DNA of 64,000 nt from Spirochaetota bacterium (lineage in GTDB: Bacteria > Spirochaetota > Spirochaetia > Treponematales > UBA12059): contig JAKPPT010000072.1 of NCBI GenBank assembly GCA_029547205.1, forward strand, positions 186,001 to 250,000. Reading direction: 5' to 3'. Shown here piece by piece: positions 45,997 through 54,565 of the stretch. The position numbers were made by a program, and so were the translations under genes. Every line of letters begins with the position of its first letter. The stretch's first letter is position 1. Under the pieces are notes generated by a model, which saw nothing but the letters and a program-made list of their open reading frames with translations, did not search any database and was not told where the DNA came from.

Positions 45997-47372
45997 CAGT
46001 ATCAAAAACAAATACCATAAAAAAATTACTAAATAAAAAAGTTTCTGTATTGTTGATACTGCCATTATTTATTTTATTTATTTCCACACTGCTACAATTC
46101 TTTACTGCAACGAAAGTGACGAGTGCATACGTAGTAAATTTTACGACTGAATCACAGGCACTAGAATTTTGTAAACAATTTCCAAATAATCAAGAACTCA
46201 TAACACCTTACAATTTAGAAATACCAATTTCAAATTTTCATGAAATTACAGCAGATACGCTCGATCATATTCGTAAACGTTTAATCGATAATGATTTACG
46301 GAGCACAACTTTACTCAAAAAACTAATGGATTTTTTTTATTTATCCGCAAATGAGAATCAATTCTCAATACGGTTATATGCAAAGACTAAAATAGCTGAC
46401 AGGTTACTACGTAACAAACTCCAAAAAGAACAAATACATTTTTCTAAAATACCCATACATACTACTAGCAGCAATAACTGGATTGTTATTTTCCTTTTTA
46501 TTGTTGCAGGTATCATTATAATAAATATACAATCATCTTATAGTAAAAAACTTGTCACTATTTTATTTTTCCCATGGTTTATTTTCATGTTTATTTCTTC
46601 ATCGGCGATTTTTACTTACTCAGTACTCATTTTATTGCTTACATCAATGAATAGTATTGTTCTTTACTATGATAAAATAATAGTAAAGAATAAATTACAT
46701 TTGTTCCCATTTCTGGAACTGATTCTTGGAATAATCCTTTCTTTTGCTCTAATTGTTACTTCATGGGAATTAATCATATATTATTCAGTGTGTATGTTGA
46801 GTACATATGCTCTCTATACACTCGAAAATCGTGCACAAAAGAAAAAGGAGCACCGGATCCCTTTTTTTGTAAAAATTGTTCCTGAACAACCTCGATGGTT
46901 ACTATATAACAAAGTTGTGGTATTAACTACGGGATTAATTCTAATAGCATTTTCAAATTTGTTCTCCAACAATCATGCTCTTATTTCGTTATCAGAACAT
47001 GACTATGATATGCACATACAAAAGCAATATTTGAGTATATATGGTTCTATTTATAATGCTCCGTCAAAACCAAGTATTAGTGTCAGTAATGATACGCTTC
47101 AGCTTATTTATTCAGACCCCTTGGATGATGCAAACACAAAGAATAAGAATAGAGAAAACATTGGTTTCAATCAATATTTTACACAGCTAAGTAGTTCGCA
47201 GCCATTACTCAATGCATATTCATTACTTCTATTTGGAATTATTTGTATATGTATACTGTTAGATGTTCTTTTTAGTGCTGGTAAAAAAATCCAAAAATTG
47301 ATATATTTCAAAAACTCTGTTAAGAAATTGCCAGATGGCATAACTATTACAATTACGGATGCTAGCATATGA
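45993..47372 (+). CDS. Unknown membrane protein of the Rnf-like operon
   Basis: 459 residues, no family recognised. Membrane segment at residues ~17-37, then a periplasmic domain of about 125 residues (AYVVNFTTESQALEFCKQF), then about six membrane segments (residues ~165-290), a second outer domain (~330-410) and a last membrane segment (LLLFGIICICILLDVLF). No cofactor motif is seen. It overlaps DUF212 and rnfC by 4 bases on each side, so it belongs to the same transcript and probably the same complex. Possible stand-in for a lost subunit. Confidence 0.75.
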   Translation: MTVSKTNTIKKLLNKKVSVLLILPLFILFISTLLQFFTATKVTSAYVVNFTTESQALEFCKQFPNNQELITPYNLEIPISNFHEITADTLDHIRKRLIDNDLRSTTLLKKLMDFFYLSANENQFSIRLYAKTKIADRLLRNKLQKEQIHFSKIPIHTTSSNNWIVIFLFIVAGIIIINIQSSYSKKLVTILFFPWFIFMFISSSAIFTYSVLILLLTSMNSIVLYYDKIIVKNKLHLFPFLELILGIILSFALIVTSWELIIYYSVCMLSTYALYTLENRAQKKKEHRIPFFVKIVPEQPRWLLYNKVVVLTTGLILIAFSNLFSNNHALISLSEHDYDMHIQKQYLSIYGSIYNAPSKPSISVSNDTLQLIYSDPLDDANTKNKNRENIGFNQYFTQLSSSQPLLNAYSLLLFGIICICILLDVLFSAGKKIQKLIYFKNSVKKLPDGITITITDASI

Positions 47373-48652
47373 AATATACTGTACCTTCATTTCATGGTGG
47401 TATTGAAATAAAAAAAGAAACCAATAGCACTAGTGCAGAAATAATTCAAACATATATTCCTAATTATGCACTACTTGTACTGAAAACATATGAAAACCAA
47501 CCTGATTTTAGAATTGTAGTATATGAGGGACAAGAAATTGCAGAAGGGCAGGTTGTTGCACAGAGTAATACTGGATATAAAATTCATGCACCAATACCGT
47601 GTGTATTGCATAAAATTGTCCAGGTTGTTACACCTATGGGATACATTTCCCAGGCACTTGTTATTAAACTGAGCGGTTACTTTACTCTATCACTTAATAG
47701 CTCTGAACGTTACCACTGGCGATCATTAAATAGTAACGATATACGCTTTCTTTTAAATGAAAAGGGTGTTATTTGTTCCATTTCAGGGAAACCTTTGACT
47801 GAAGAATTAGCCCAAAATTCATCTGCTGATATTCTTGTAATCAATACACTTATTCAAGATATGAATTGTCACGGTGAAAATCTATTATTTGAAAATACAA
47901 AAACTAAAATTCTCGAAGCTGCTGCAATCTTGCATAAAATTTTTAATTTTTCATCTATAATTATTGCAACACATTTTGAATATGAATTTACTAATACTGA
48001 AATAAAAATTATTGAAGAGCTAAAAATACCAATTAATTTTCGATTGTTCCCTCTAAAATACCCGCAAGCTGATAATCACTTAATCGAAAAAACTTTATTA
48101 AAAACGTATCCAAAAAACGAAGCTCATAAAATATTAACACTAGAAACAAGAACGCTGATTGCAGTATATGATGCAGTAGTTAAAAATAAACCTTTTATTG
48201 AACAATATGTTTTTGTTGGCGGAAACTGTCTTAAAACTTCAGCATTATTAAAAGCAAAAATTGGAACGCCTATTGGATCGCTAATTGAAGAACTTGGCGG
48301 TTTTATCATGAAACCAGATATTATTGCAATAAATAATGTACTGAAAGGTCAAAAAACACTTGATCTGGATACACCAGTCACAAAAAATATGCATGCTATT
48401 ATTGCATTGAATAATACACTCTGGCAGCATCAATCATCTTCAATCTGTACAACATGTGGTACCTGTATTGATGTATGTCCCTGCTTATGTAATCCAATGG
48501 AAATGTATAAAAATCAAATGTATAATATACAATTCAAAAACACTAGAAAGTACTTTGAAAAATGTATTGCATGCGGGCTATGCACATATGTATGTCCTGG
48601 TTATATAAAACTACAAGATTTATTTTTAAAAGCAAAGCGAGATTTATTATGA
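47369..48652 (+). CDS. rnfC: RnfC-like subunit with altered flavin/nucleotide loop
   Basis: 427 residues. Opens MKYTVPSFHGGIEIKKETN (RnfC-type FHGGI) and has IYEGQxVAEGQVVAQ-like biotinyl-lipoyl fold sequence, a Rossmann-like middle, and two C-terminal 4Fe-4S motifs, CTTCGTCIDVCPCLCNP and CIACGLCTYVCPGYI. In normal RnfC and NuoF the block GIVGxGGAGFPTxxK binds FMN and NADH; here the same position (residues ~130-145) reads KGVICSISGKPLTEEL, without the glycine cluster. So electron entry from NADH looks lost while the ferredoxin-like clusters stay. Overlaps both neighbours by 4 bases. Confidence 0.85.
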   Translation: MKYTVPSFHGGIEIKKETNSTSAEIIQTYIPNYALLVLKTYENQPDFRIVVYEGQEIAEGQVVAQSNTGYKIHAPIPCVLHKIVQVVTPMGYISQALVIKLSGYFTLSLNSSERYHWRSLNSNDIRFLLNEKGVICSISGKPLTEELAQNSSADILVINTLIQDMNCHGENLLFENTKTKILEAAAILHKIFNFSSIIIATHFEYEFTNTEIKIIEELKIPINFRLFPLKYPQADNHLIEKTLLKTYPKNEAHKILTLETRTLIAVYDAVVKNKPFIEQYVFVGGNCLKTSALLKAKIGTPIGSLIEELGGFIMKPDIIAINNVLKGQKTLDLDTPVTKNMHAIIALNNTLWQHQSSSICTTCGTCIDVCPCLCNPMEMYKNQMYNIQFKNTRKYFEKCIACGLCTYVCPGYIKLQDLFLKAKRDLL

Positions 48653-49728
48653 TTCAACCAGTTTCAGCACCTTTTGTACACCATTGGAATACAGCGAAAT
48701 TTAATGAAAGGATTTTAAGTATCATATTATTACTTGTAATAGTGTGGGCAACATGTATTCATGGTTTTAACGTTTTACTTATTTGTCTTTTCGGTTTTTT
48801 GGGTGCTACAATAGCATGGCTGATTAGAAAATATTTATTCAAAACTACAGGCACACCACTTGAATATATGATTCCTGGATTATTGTTAGTATTGATTTTC
48901 CCAATAACCATACCTTTGTTTATTCCATTTATTACCATGTTTTTTACTTACTTTATTTTTTTTATAGTTTTTGGAGGAAAAGAAAATAATTATTTGAATA
49001 TTCCTGCATTTGGAGCCTTATTTGCTTATATGGCATGGCCAGGGTATTTTACATATTTTTTCAACAATACTGAAAAATTAGTAGATGGTATTACAAAAGC
49101 ATCATCGATTTCAATTCTGAAATCGTACGCAACTAATCATGCTATACAAAAAAGCAGCTTTATTTTATTACAGGAAGCAGGTGTTTCGATATCATCAATT
49201 GACAAATCAATTACAGATTTTCTTAATACTGTTTTTTTTAATGAATTTAATAGTAGTCTTCCGTATGGATTTTTTGATTTTTTGTTTGGGTTTAAGAGCA
49301 TAACAATTATTGAATCAGGAATATTCATTCTTTTTATCGGTTTGATTATTCTATTTGCAATTTCATATTATAAATATATTACTGCTTTTACTGCAGCTTT
49401 TATTTATCTATTGCTTGTATGGATATTTGGAATAGGTCTTAATAACGAAGAACTGTTTCATGGAGATATTTTATTTTCAATGGTAAATTTTGGCACAATG
49501 ATTGCTTTGTTTTATTACAATGTTTTCCCGGAAAACAATTGTGTTAAAAAAATAAGTCAAATAATTTTAGGAATTATTACTGGATTTTTTTCATATATAT
49601 GTCTACGGTTTATTAAATCTACCGAAGGCATGTTTCTAGTGTTGTGTTCAATTAATATTCTGGTTATTTTCGCAAAGAACTTCCAGATAACTACTACATC
49701 AGAACAGAGGACTATGTCAAATGAATAA
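48649..49728 (+). CDS. rnfD: RnfD-like membrane subunit with degenerate flavin site
   Basis: 359 residues with eight to nine membrane segments. Recognisable RnfD/NqrB blocks: N-terminal SAPFVHHW (canonical SSPH region), NIPAFGALFAYMAWPGYFT (FNPA region) and the C-terminal HGDILFSMVNFGTMIALFYY. The flavin-attachment motif SGAT appears as DGITKASSISIL, keeping Asp, Thr and Ser but with Lys for Gly; the ATDPVTSP block is replaced by FYYNVFPEN. Covalent FMN is therefore doubtful. Start ATG 48649 overlaps rnfC stop. Confidence 0.8.
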   Translation: MIQPVSAPFVHHWNTAKFNERILSIILLLVIVWATCIHGFNVLLICLFGFLGATIAWLIRKYLFKTTGTPLEYMIPGLLLVLIFPITIPLFIPFITMFFTYFIFFIVFGGKENNYLNIPAFGALFAYMAWPGYFTYFFNNTEKLVDGITKASSISILKSYATNHAIQKSSFILLQEAGVSISSIDKSITDFLNTVFFNEFNSSLPYGFFDFLFGFKSITIIESGIFILFIGLIILFAISYYKYITAFTAAFIYLLLVWIFGIGLNNEELFHGDILFSMVNFGTMIALFYYNVFPENNCVKKISQIILGIITGFFSYICLRFIKSTEGMFLVLCSINILVIFAKNFQITTTSEQRTMSNE

Positions 49729-50086
49729 AAACATACTGTTTTTTTTATTCATGGCAATTTTATTGTTATTTTCGATATATTTTACATATTTTAGTGAACA
49801 TTTTTCTAAAAAAACAGTAATATTAGAAAATAATTTAGATTCTTCTTTTCAGATTACTCCCTATGATCCGTTTTCCTATTCAACTTTCCTTAATTTGACC
49901 AATACAAGTAGTGATACAATGATTTTATTCTCAAAAGATTATCAGAGCGGAATATTGTTTTTTAAAAAGAATTATAAGCTTGAGAACATATATGTATTGC
50001 ATAATATGGCAACTTTTTTTGTTGATTCTATTGATATAAATGTATTAAAAACTGAACAAAGCCAGCTCTATAAACTAATTAAATAA
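49721..50086 (+). CDS. Short RnfG-position protein without flavin motif
   Basis: 121 residues, one N-terminal membrane segment (residues ~5-24) and a small outer domain. It occupies the rnfG position between rnfD and rnfE but is about 60% of normal RnfG length. Where RnfG would have D(A/S)(I/V)(S/T)GATxTS, the closest stretch reads VDSIDINVLKTEQS, with the SGAT core missing. Identity as RnfG rests on position, topology and this weak trace only. Overlaps rnfD by 8 bases. Confidence 0.55.
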   Translation: MNKNILFFLFMAILLLFSIYFTYFSEHFSKKTVILENNLDSSFQITPYDPFSYSTFLNLTNTSSDTMILFSKDYQSGILFFKKNYKLENIYVLHNMATFFVDSIDINVLKTEQSQLYKLIK

Positions 50087-50099
50087 TGGAGAAATTGCA

Positions 50100-50705
50100 A
50101 TGTTGAATGAAAATAGTGTTAACCATAATAGATATAATCAAATTGATAAACTGGTAATTTTTAATTTACCATTATTTATTCTTTCATCACATATTATACT
50201 GGCTTTAATTTTTTCTGCTGTTTTTATACTCAGCTTTTTATGCTTGTTTCTTATTTCGCATATGATAAATCGAGCGAATACAAATCAATTCTTATTCTTT
50301 AGTGCTAAATTACTCATTCTCTCAGCTTTAAATGCAATTATTCAGTCTGTGATTTTAATAATTGACCCTTATCTTTACACTTTATATTCTATGCATATCT
50401 CATTTATTCAATTTTTACCATTTTTGTTAGAATTAGCAACACAAGATGAAATTTGGTCTCATAGTAATGAAATAGTAATAAAGACTATTATTCTACCTGT
50501 ACTGTCAATACTATTTGCCTTTTTTCGAGAAAGTATTACATATGGAACAATTGAATTTACTGTAAAAAATTACCAAACACTCAAACCGGTCACTTTTTAT
50601 GCTGGGTTTTCTCCGTGGTTTGCCTTTCTCTGTATTGCATTTAGTCTAATTTTGATTAATGTAGCTAGAACAAAATTAGGTGGAAAGAGAGGCTCTCATG
50701 ATTAA
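50100..50705 (+). CDS. rnfE: RnfE-like membrane subunit lacking the cysteine motifs
   Basis: 201 residues with about six membrane segments. Its place before the rnfA homologue and its topology fit RnfE/NqrD. Canonical RnfE has GLCP in helix 1 and a second NC-type cysteine motif in helix 4, which hold a membrane-buried iron centre; the matching places here read NLPLFILSSH and MHISFIQFLPFL, with no cysteine. GGAG precedes the ATG by 8 bases. Its end overlaps rnfA. Confidence 0.65.
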   Translation: MLNENSVNHNRYNQIDKLVIFNLPLFILSSHIILALIFSAVFILSFLCLFLISHMINRANTNQFLFFSAKLLILSALNAIIQSVILIIDPYLYTLYSMHISFIQFLPFLLELATQDEIWSHSNEIVIKTIILPVLSILFAFFRESITYGTIEFTVKNYQTLKPVTFYAGFSPWFAFLCIAFSLILINVARTKLGGKRGSHD

Positions 50706-51246
50706 TATTAGTATGATCGCTGAGCTTTTTCATTTTAATCCCTTATTATTTTTTGGATTATATTTCACGTTACCTGTAGCAATTTTGAAAAAGAATAGTA
50801 TTAGGCTTTTAATTATGTCGAGTATTATCTCATGTATTATGAACATTTTCTGGATTTATATTGCTATCCCGCTTAATGTGAGGCCATTGTATATAGTTGT
50901 CTTTGTTATTATATATCTTCTCGTTAAATTTTTATCAGATAAATTAGATTTTTCAGAGGGACAGACAAAACAAGAATATTTAATTTTTGAAATACCTTTT
51001 TTATTTATACTATCTGCCTTATCATTACAAACAACACTTCAATCATTCTTACTAATTTTTATTTCGATTATTGGTAATATTGTGCTATACCTTTTACTAT
51101 TTATATTAACAGAAAAAATGGTAGCTATTTTCAGCACTTCAAAAATTGAAATATCAGCATATGGACTGCCGATCCGCCTAATCGTTATTGCGTTTTGGTG
51201 CATGCTTTTTATTAATTTTGGAAATATTTTATTGAATATTCCATAA
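50698..51246 (+). CDS. rnfA: RnfA-like membrane subunit lacking the cysteine motifs
   Basis: 182 residues, six membrane segments. Alignable with RnfA by pattern: FNPLLFFGLYFTLPVAILKK corresponds to LxRFLGICPFLGVSKK, YLIFEIPFLFILSALSL to YLPLITTNCAVLGVAL, and SAYGLPIRLIVIAFWCMLFI to the closing FKGxPIALITAGLMSLAF block. Both conserved cysteines are replaced (Thr/Tyr region and Glu-Ile). Start ATG 50698 with AGAGAGG upstream, overlapping rnfE by 8 bases. Last gene of the operon; no rnfB follows. Confidence 0.7.
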   Translation: MINISMIAELFHFNPLLFFGLYFTLPVAILKKNSIRLLIMSSIISCIMNIFWIYIAIPLNVRPLYIVVFVIIYLLVKFLSDKLDFSEGQTKQEYLIFEIPFLFILSALSLQTTLQSFLLIFISIIGNIVLYLLLFILTEKMVAIFSTSKIEISAYGLPIRLIVIAFWCMLFINFGNILLNIP

Positions 51247-51287
51247 ATGTGTTTATACTAGAATAAAAGTATTAGGGAGCTGAAAAG

Positions 51288-53096
51288 ATGCACACCCATA
51301 AAATATTACTTATCTGTTATAATCATCTCCCAGAACATGTTTCAGTTTCTGAATTTGAAGAAAAGTATCAGTACTGTTATAGACCGTTTCTTTCTGTTTT
51401 AAATAAATTCCCGGAAATACCTGTTTCCCTTTATTTTTCTGGAACACTCTTAAAAATGCTAGAATTAAAACATCCGGAATTTCTTTTACTACTCAATGAA
51501 ATGATTTCAAAAAAACAGGTCGAATTGTTAGGTGGCGCATTTAATTATTCAATTCTGCCATTGCAAACAAATCATGAGCGGATTGCAACATCTGAAATGC
51601 TAACAAATTATATACGAAAAAAATTTAGTAAACGGCCTCGAGGGTTTTTACTCCCTGAATTTTTGTGGTCAAATTCTCTTATTGCAACATTAGTTAATGC
51701 TGGTTTTGAGTATACATTTATTGAACAAACAAAATCTGATTATTGTGAAATACAAAATCCGTTATGTTTTACTGAAGAAAATTATAAGCCACTTAAAATA
51801 TTTAGAACAGTGAATGCATCAAATTTTGACAATTTGCTTCCAAATGAAATCATTATGCAAATTGATGAGGTGTCAAAACATTCACATGAATTGCATTCAT
51901 ATAGCATTGCTATAAAAGGAGAATCTTTCAAAGATTTATGTATTACAAGAAAGTTTGAATCTCCAGATTATATGATGGAAAAATTATTTTCCTGGTTTCG
52001 AAAAAATATTTTAGAATACGAGCCTATTTTGCCATCAAAATTTAATAAGCTTTATGGTAATGCAATATCAAGAACATACTTTAAAGATTATTTCCCTGAA
52101 TCTCTCACAACCGTATTTAGCACACTAAAGGCCAATAATAAGAATAAAAAAGCTTTTCCAGAATTATTTGTTGAAATAAAAGAATTAGAAAATTACTATG
52201 CTAAAATAAATTTTGTAAGATTATTGCTTAAAAATGAGATACGAGGCGATAAAGAGCGTAAACGTGCTGGTACTGATATGCTTTCGTTTGCATTTGGTTC
52301 AGATATGTTTAATACGAAAATAGGATTTATTAATCGCGAATGCAGAAAAAAAGCATGGTATTTTCTCATAGAAGCAGAAAAATGCACTAATGGGAAAAAG
52401 CATGCAAAGTCGCTTATTCTTGAACAGGATTATAACCTTGACAATCTTCCTGAAATAATAATTAGATATAAAACCTATGACTGCATTCTTAATCCGCATG
52501 CTGGAACAGTAACTGAATTTGATTATTTCCCGCTATCATACAATATCTGCAGCATTATTGTTCCAGTAGGTGATCGAGCAGAGCTGTTTGAGGATTACTT
52601 ACACACAGGCGCTACAGCAAAAAGTATCACTTATGCTCAGCATACAATTGATCATGAACGTACACTAATCAGACTGTATGCAATAACTGAAATGCTGCAA
52701 ATAGAAAAGATCATATGTTTTACCGCATCATCAATTCTAATTGATTACCAATTTACTAATACTACCGAAAAAGAGTTATCATGTACATTTAAAACAGTAC
52801 TCAATCTCGCTATTGATTTTGAATTGGCTGATATTGAATCGGAAGATATAAATAAGAAAGACGAGACTCTTTCAAAAGATTTTTGCAAAAAGGCAATTAG
52901 TGCTGTAAAGAATCAAGAAATACTGTTACCGTTTTCATGTGGTTCTTCAATTCCATGCGTTTTTAAAACATATCCAATACTATATCAAGTTGATAAAAAA
53001 GAGTTATATCGACAGGGAACTAAACTTGAATGTGACTGGACACTATCAATTAAAGCCCAAAATCAGATAACGGTACATTTTGCTTTTCTATTTTAA
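51288..53096 (+). CDS. GH57-family-like protein with altered active site
   Basis: 602 residues. Overall layout matches GH57 4-alpha-glucanotransferases/amylases: N-terminal catalytic-like domain, central DUF1925-like and C-terminal DUF1926-like domains (ILNPHAGTVTEFDYFPLSYN). The nucleophile region is RPRGFLLPEFLWSNSL (Glu kept). The acid/base block DDGEKFG reads AIKGESFKDL, so the catalytic Asp is gone, and the N-terminal HQPxGN block reads YNHLPEHV. The W-H of the DUF1925 block is SFAFG. Likely a carbohydrate-binding or inactive member. GGGAG upstream of the ATG. Confidence 0.72.
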   Translation: MHTHKILLICYNHLPEHVSVSEFEEKYQYCYRPFLSVLNKFPEIPVSLYFSGTLLKMLELKHPEFLLLLNEMISKKQVELLGGAFNYSILPLQTNHERIATSEMLTNYIRKKFSKRPRGFLLPEFLWSNSLIATLVNAGFEYTFIEQTKSDYCEIQNPLCFTEENYKPLKIFRTVNASNFDNLLPNEIIMQIDEVSKHSHELHSYSIAIKGESFKDLCITRKFESPDYMMEKLFSWFRKNILEYEPILPSKFNKLYGNAISRTYFKDYFPESLTTVFSTLKANNKNKKAFPELFVEIKELENYYAKINFVRLLLKNEIRGDKERKRAGTDMLSFAFGSDMFNTKIGFINRECRKKAWYFLIEAEKCTNGKKHAKSLILEQDYNLDNLPEIIIRYKTYDCILNPHAGTVTEFDYFPLSYNICSIIVPVGDRAELFEDYLHTGATAKSITYAQHTIDHERTLIRLYAITEMLQIEKIICFTASSILIDYQFTNTTEKELSCTFKTVLNLAIDFELADIESEDINKKDETLSKDFCKKAISAVKNQEILLPFSCGSSIPCVFKTYPILYQVDKKELYRQGTKLECDWTLSIKAQNQITVHFAFLF

Positions 53097-53122
53097 ATAC
53101 TAATACAGTTTTGGGGGATACT

Positions 53123-54565
53123 TTGAATAGTTTTTCAACATTATCGAAACAAAAATTAATACATATGATTGGAATAAAAGGGACAGGAATGTGTGCTCTG
53201 GCAGAGTTCTTGCATCATGAAGGTTTTACAATTTCTGGCTCAGATACATCAGAAACATTTTATACTGATAGAATTTTGCAAAAAATAGGTATCATTCCAA
53301 AACTATTCTCAGAAGATAATATTACCGAATCGATACAGCTCATTATTTATTCCGCAGCATACGGTGACAACAATCCAGAAATAAAAAAAGCTAAACAATT
53401 AAATATTCCGATGAAATCATATCCTGAAATGCTTGGATTGCTTTCAAAGAACCGTATCAGCGCAGCTATTTGCGGTGTGCATGGAAAAACTACAACAACA
53501 GGTATGACAGGAACAATCGCAAAAGCTTTAGACTTACCAGCTGCAGTAATTGCTGGAAGCGCAATAACTGCGTTCGATAATTCATCAATTTTGTATAACG
53601 GAGAAAAATATCTAATCGCAGAAACATGTGAGTATCGCAGACATTTTCTCAATTATGCTCCAGCTGTAATTTTGCTTACAAGTGTAGAGTCAGATCATCA
53701 AGATTACTATCCTGATTATGCATCTATTCGGGATGCATTTATAGAATTCTGCAACACGCTTCCCGATAATGGGACACTCATTTACTGCAAAGATGATCCA
53801 GGAGCATCTGAAGTTGCAGATAAGGTTCATACGATTCGTTCTGATATCCGTATGATTTCGTATGGCTTATCACGCGATGCTGATATTTCGGCTTATAATT
53901 TGTACACTGATCAGCAAAAACAATTTTTTTCTATATTAGCTATTGATGGGCAGCAATTTTCCTTATCTATTCCAGGTATTCATTCAGTTGTCAATGCACT
54001 AGGGGCACTCGTACTTACGAGTACCCTGTATGAAATGGAACACATGCAAAAACCATCACAAAAAAATTATGAAAAAGCAGCACATGCTCTAGCTTGCTTT
54101 TCAGGAGCTAAGCGAAGATCTGAATACATTGGGACATGGAACGGCATCAGTATTTACGATGATTATGGCCATCATCCTACAGCAATTTATAAAACCATAA
54201 AAGGATTTAAAAATTTTTTCCCTGAAAACAGAATCATTGTAGATTTTATGTCACACACATATTCAAGAACCAAAGCACTCTTTAATGAATTTGCACATGC
54301 TTTCAGCGATGCTGATGTTGTTATCATGCATAAAATCTATGCATCAGCACGTGAGCAAGCTGATCCAGAAGTAAGCGGTGAATTATTAGCCCAGGCAATT
54401 CGCACTACAGGAAAGACAGTTTATTATTTTGAAGAACCGCTTGATGCAGTTCCATTTTTGCATTCATTTTTAAAACCAAACGATATCATAATTACTATGG
54501 GAGCAGGAAACAATTGGCAGATTGGTCCTGCATTGTTAGAACAGTGGAGCAAAAGCAATGAATAG
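53123..54565 (+). CDS. murC: UDP-N-acetylmuramate-L-alanine ligase
   Basis: 480 residues. Mur ligase with MIGIKGTGMCALAEFLHHEGF, GVHGKTTTTGMTGTIAKAL (ATP loop), IYDDYGHHPTAIYKTI, and DFMSHTYSRTKALFNEFAHAF with HKIYASAREQ. It joins L-alanine to UDP-MurNAc, the first peptide step of peptidoglycan. Start TTG 53123 has GGGGG with 5-base spacing; a TTG at 53111 in frame is less likely. Overlaps yicC by 8 bases. Confidence 0.9.
   Translation: MNSFSTLSKQKLIHMIGIKGTGMCALAEFLHHEGFTISGSDTSETFYTDRILQKIGIIPKLFSEDNITESIQLIIYSAAYGDNNPEIKKAKQLNIPMKSYPEMLGLLSKNRISAAICGVHGKTTTTGMTGTIAKALDLPAAVIAGSAITAFDNSSILYNGEKYLIAETCEYRRHFLNYAPAVILLTSVESDHQDYYPDYASIRDAFIEFCNTLPDNGTLIYCKDDPGASEVADKVHTIRSDIRMISYGLSRDADISAYNLYTDQQKQFFSILAIDGQQFSLSIPGIHSVVNALGALVLTSTLYEMEHMQKPSQKNYEKAAHALACFSGAKRRSEYIGTWNGISIYDDYGHHPTAIYKTIKGFKNFFPENRIIVDFMSHTYSRTKALFNEFAHAFSDADVVIMHKIYASAREQADPEVSGELLAQAIRTTGKTVYYFEEPLDAVPFLHSFLKPNDIIITMGAGNNWQIGPALLEQWSKSNE

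Noticed and set aside
45993-51246. Rnf-like cluster as decaying pseudogenes
   Set aside because: Every frame is intact and start/stop overlaps are preserved, so decay is unlikely; loss of motifs seems selective.
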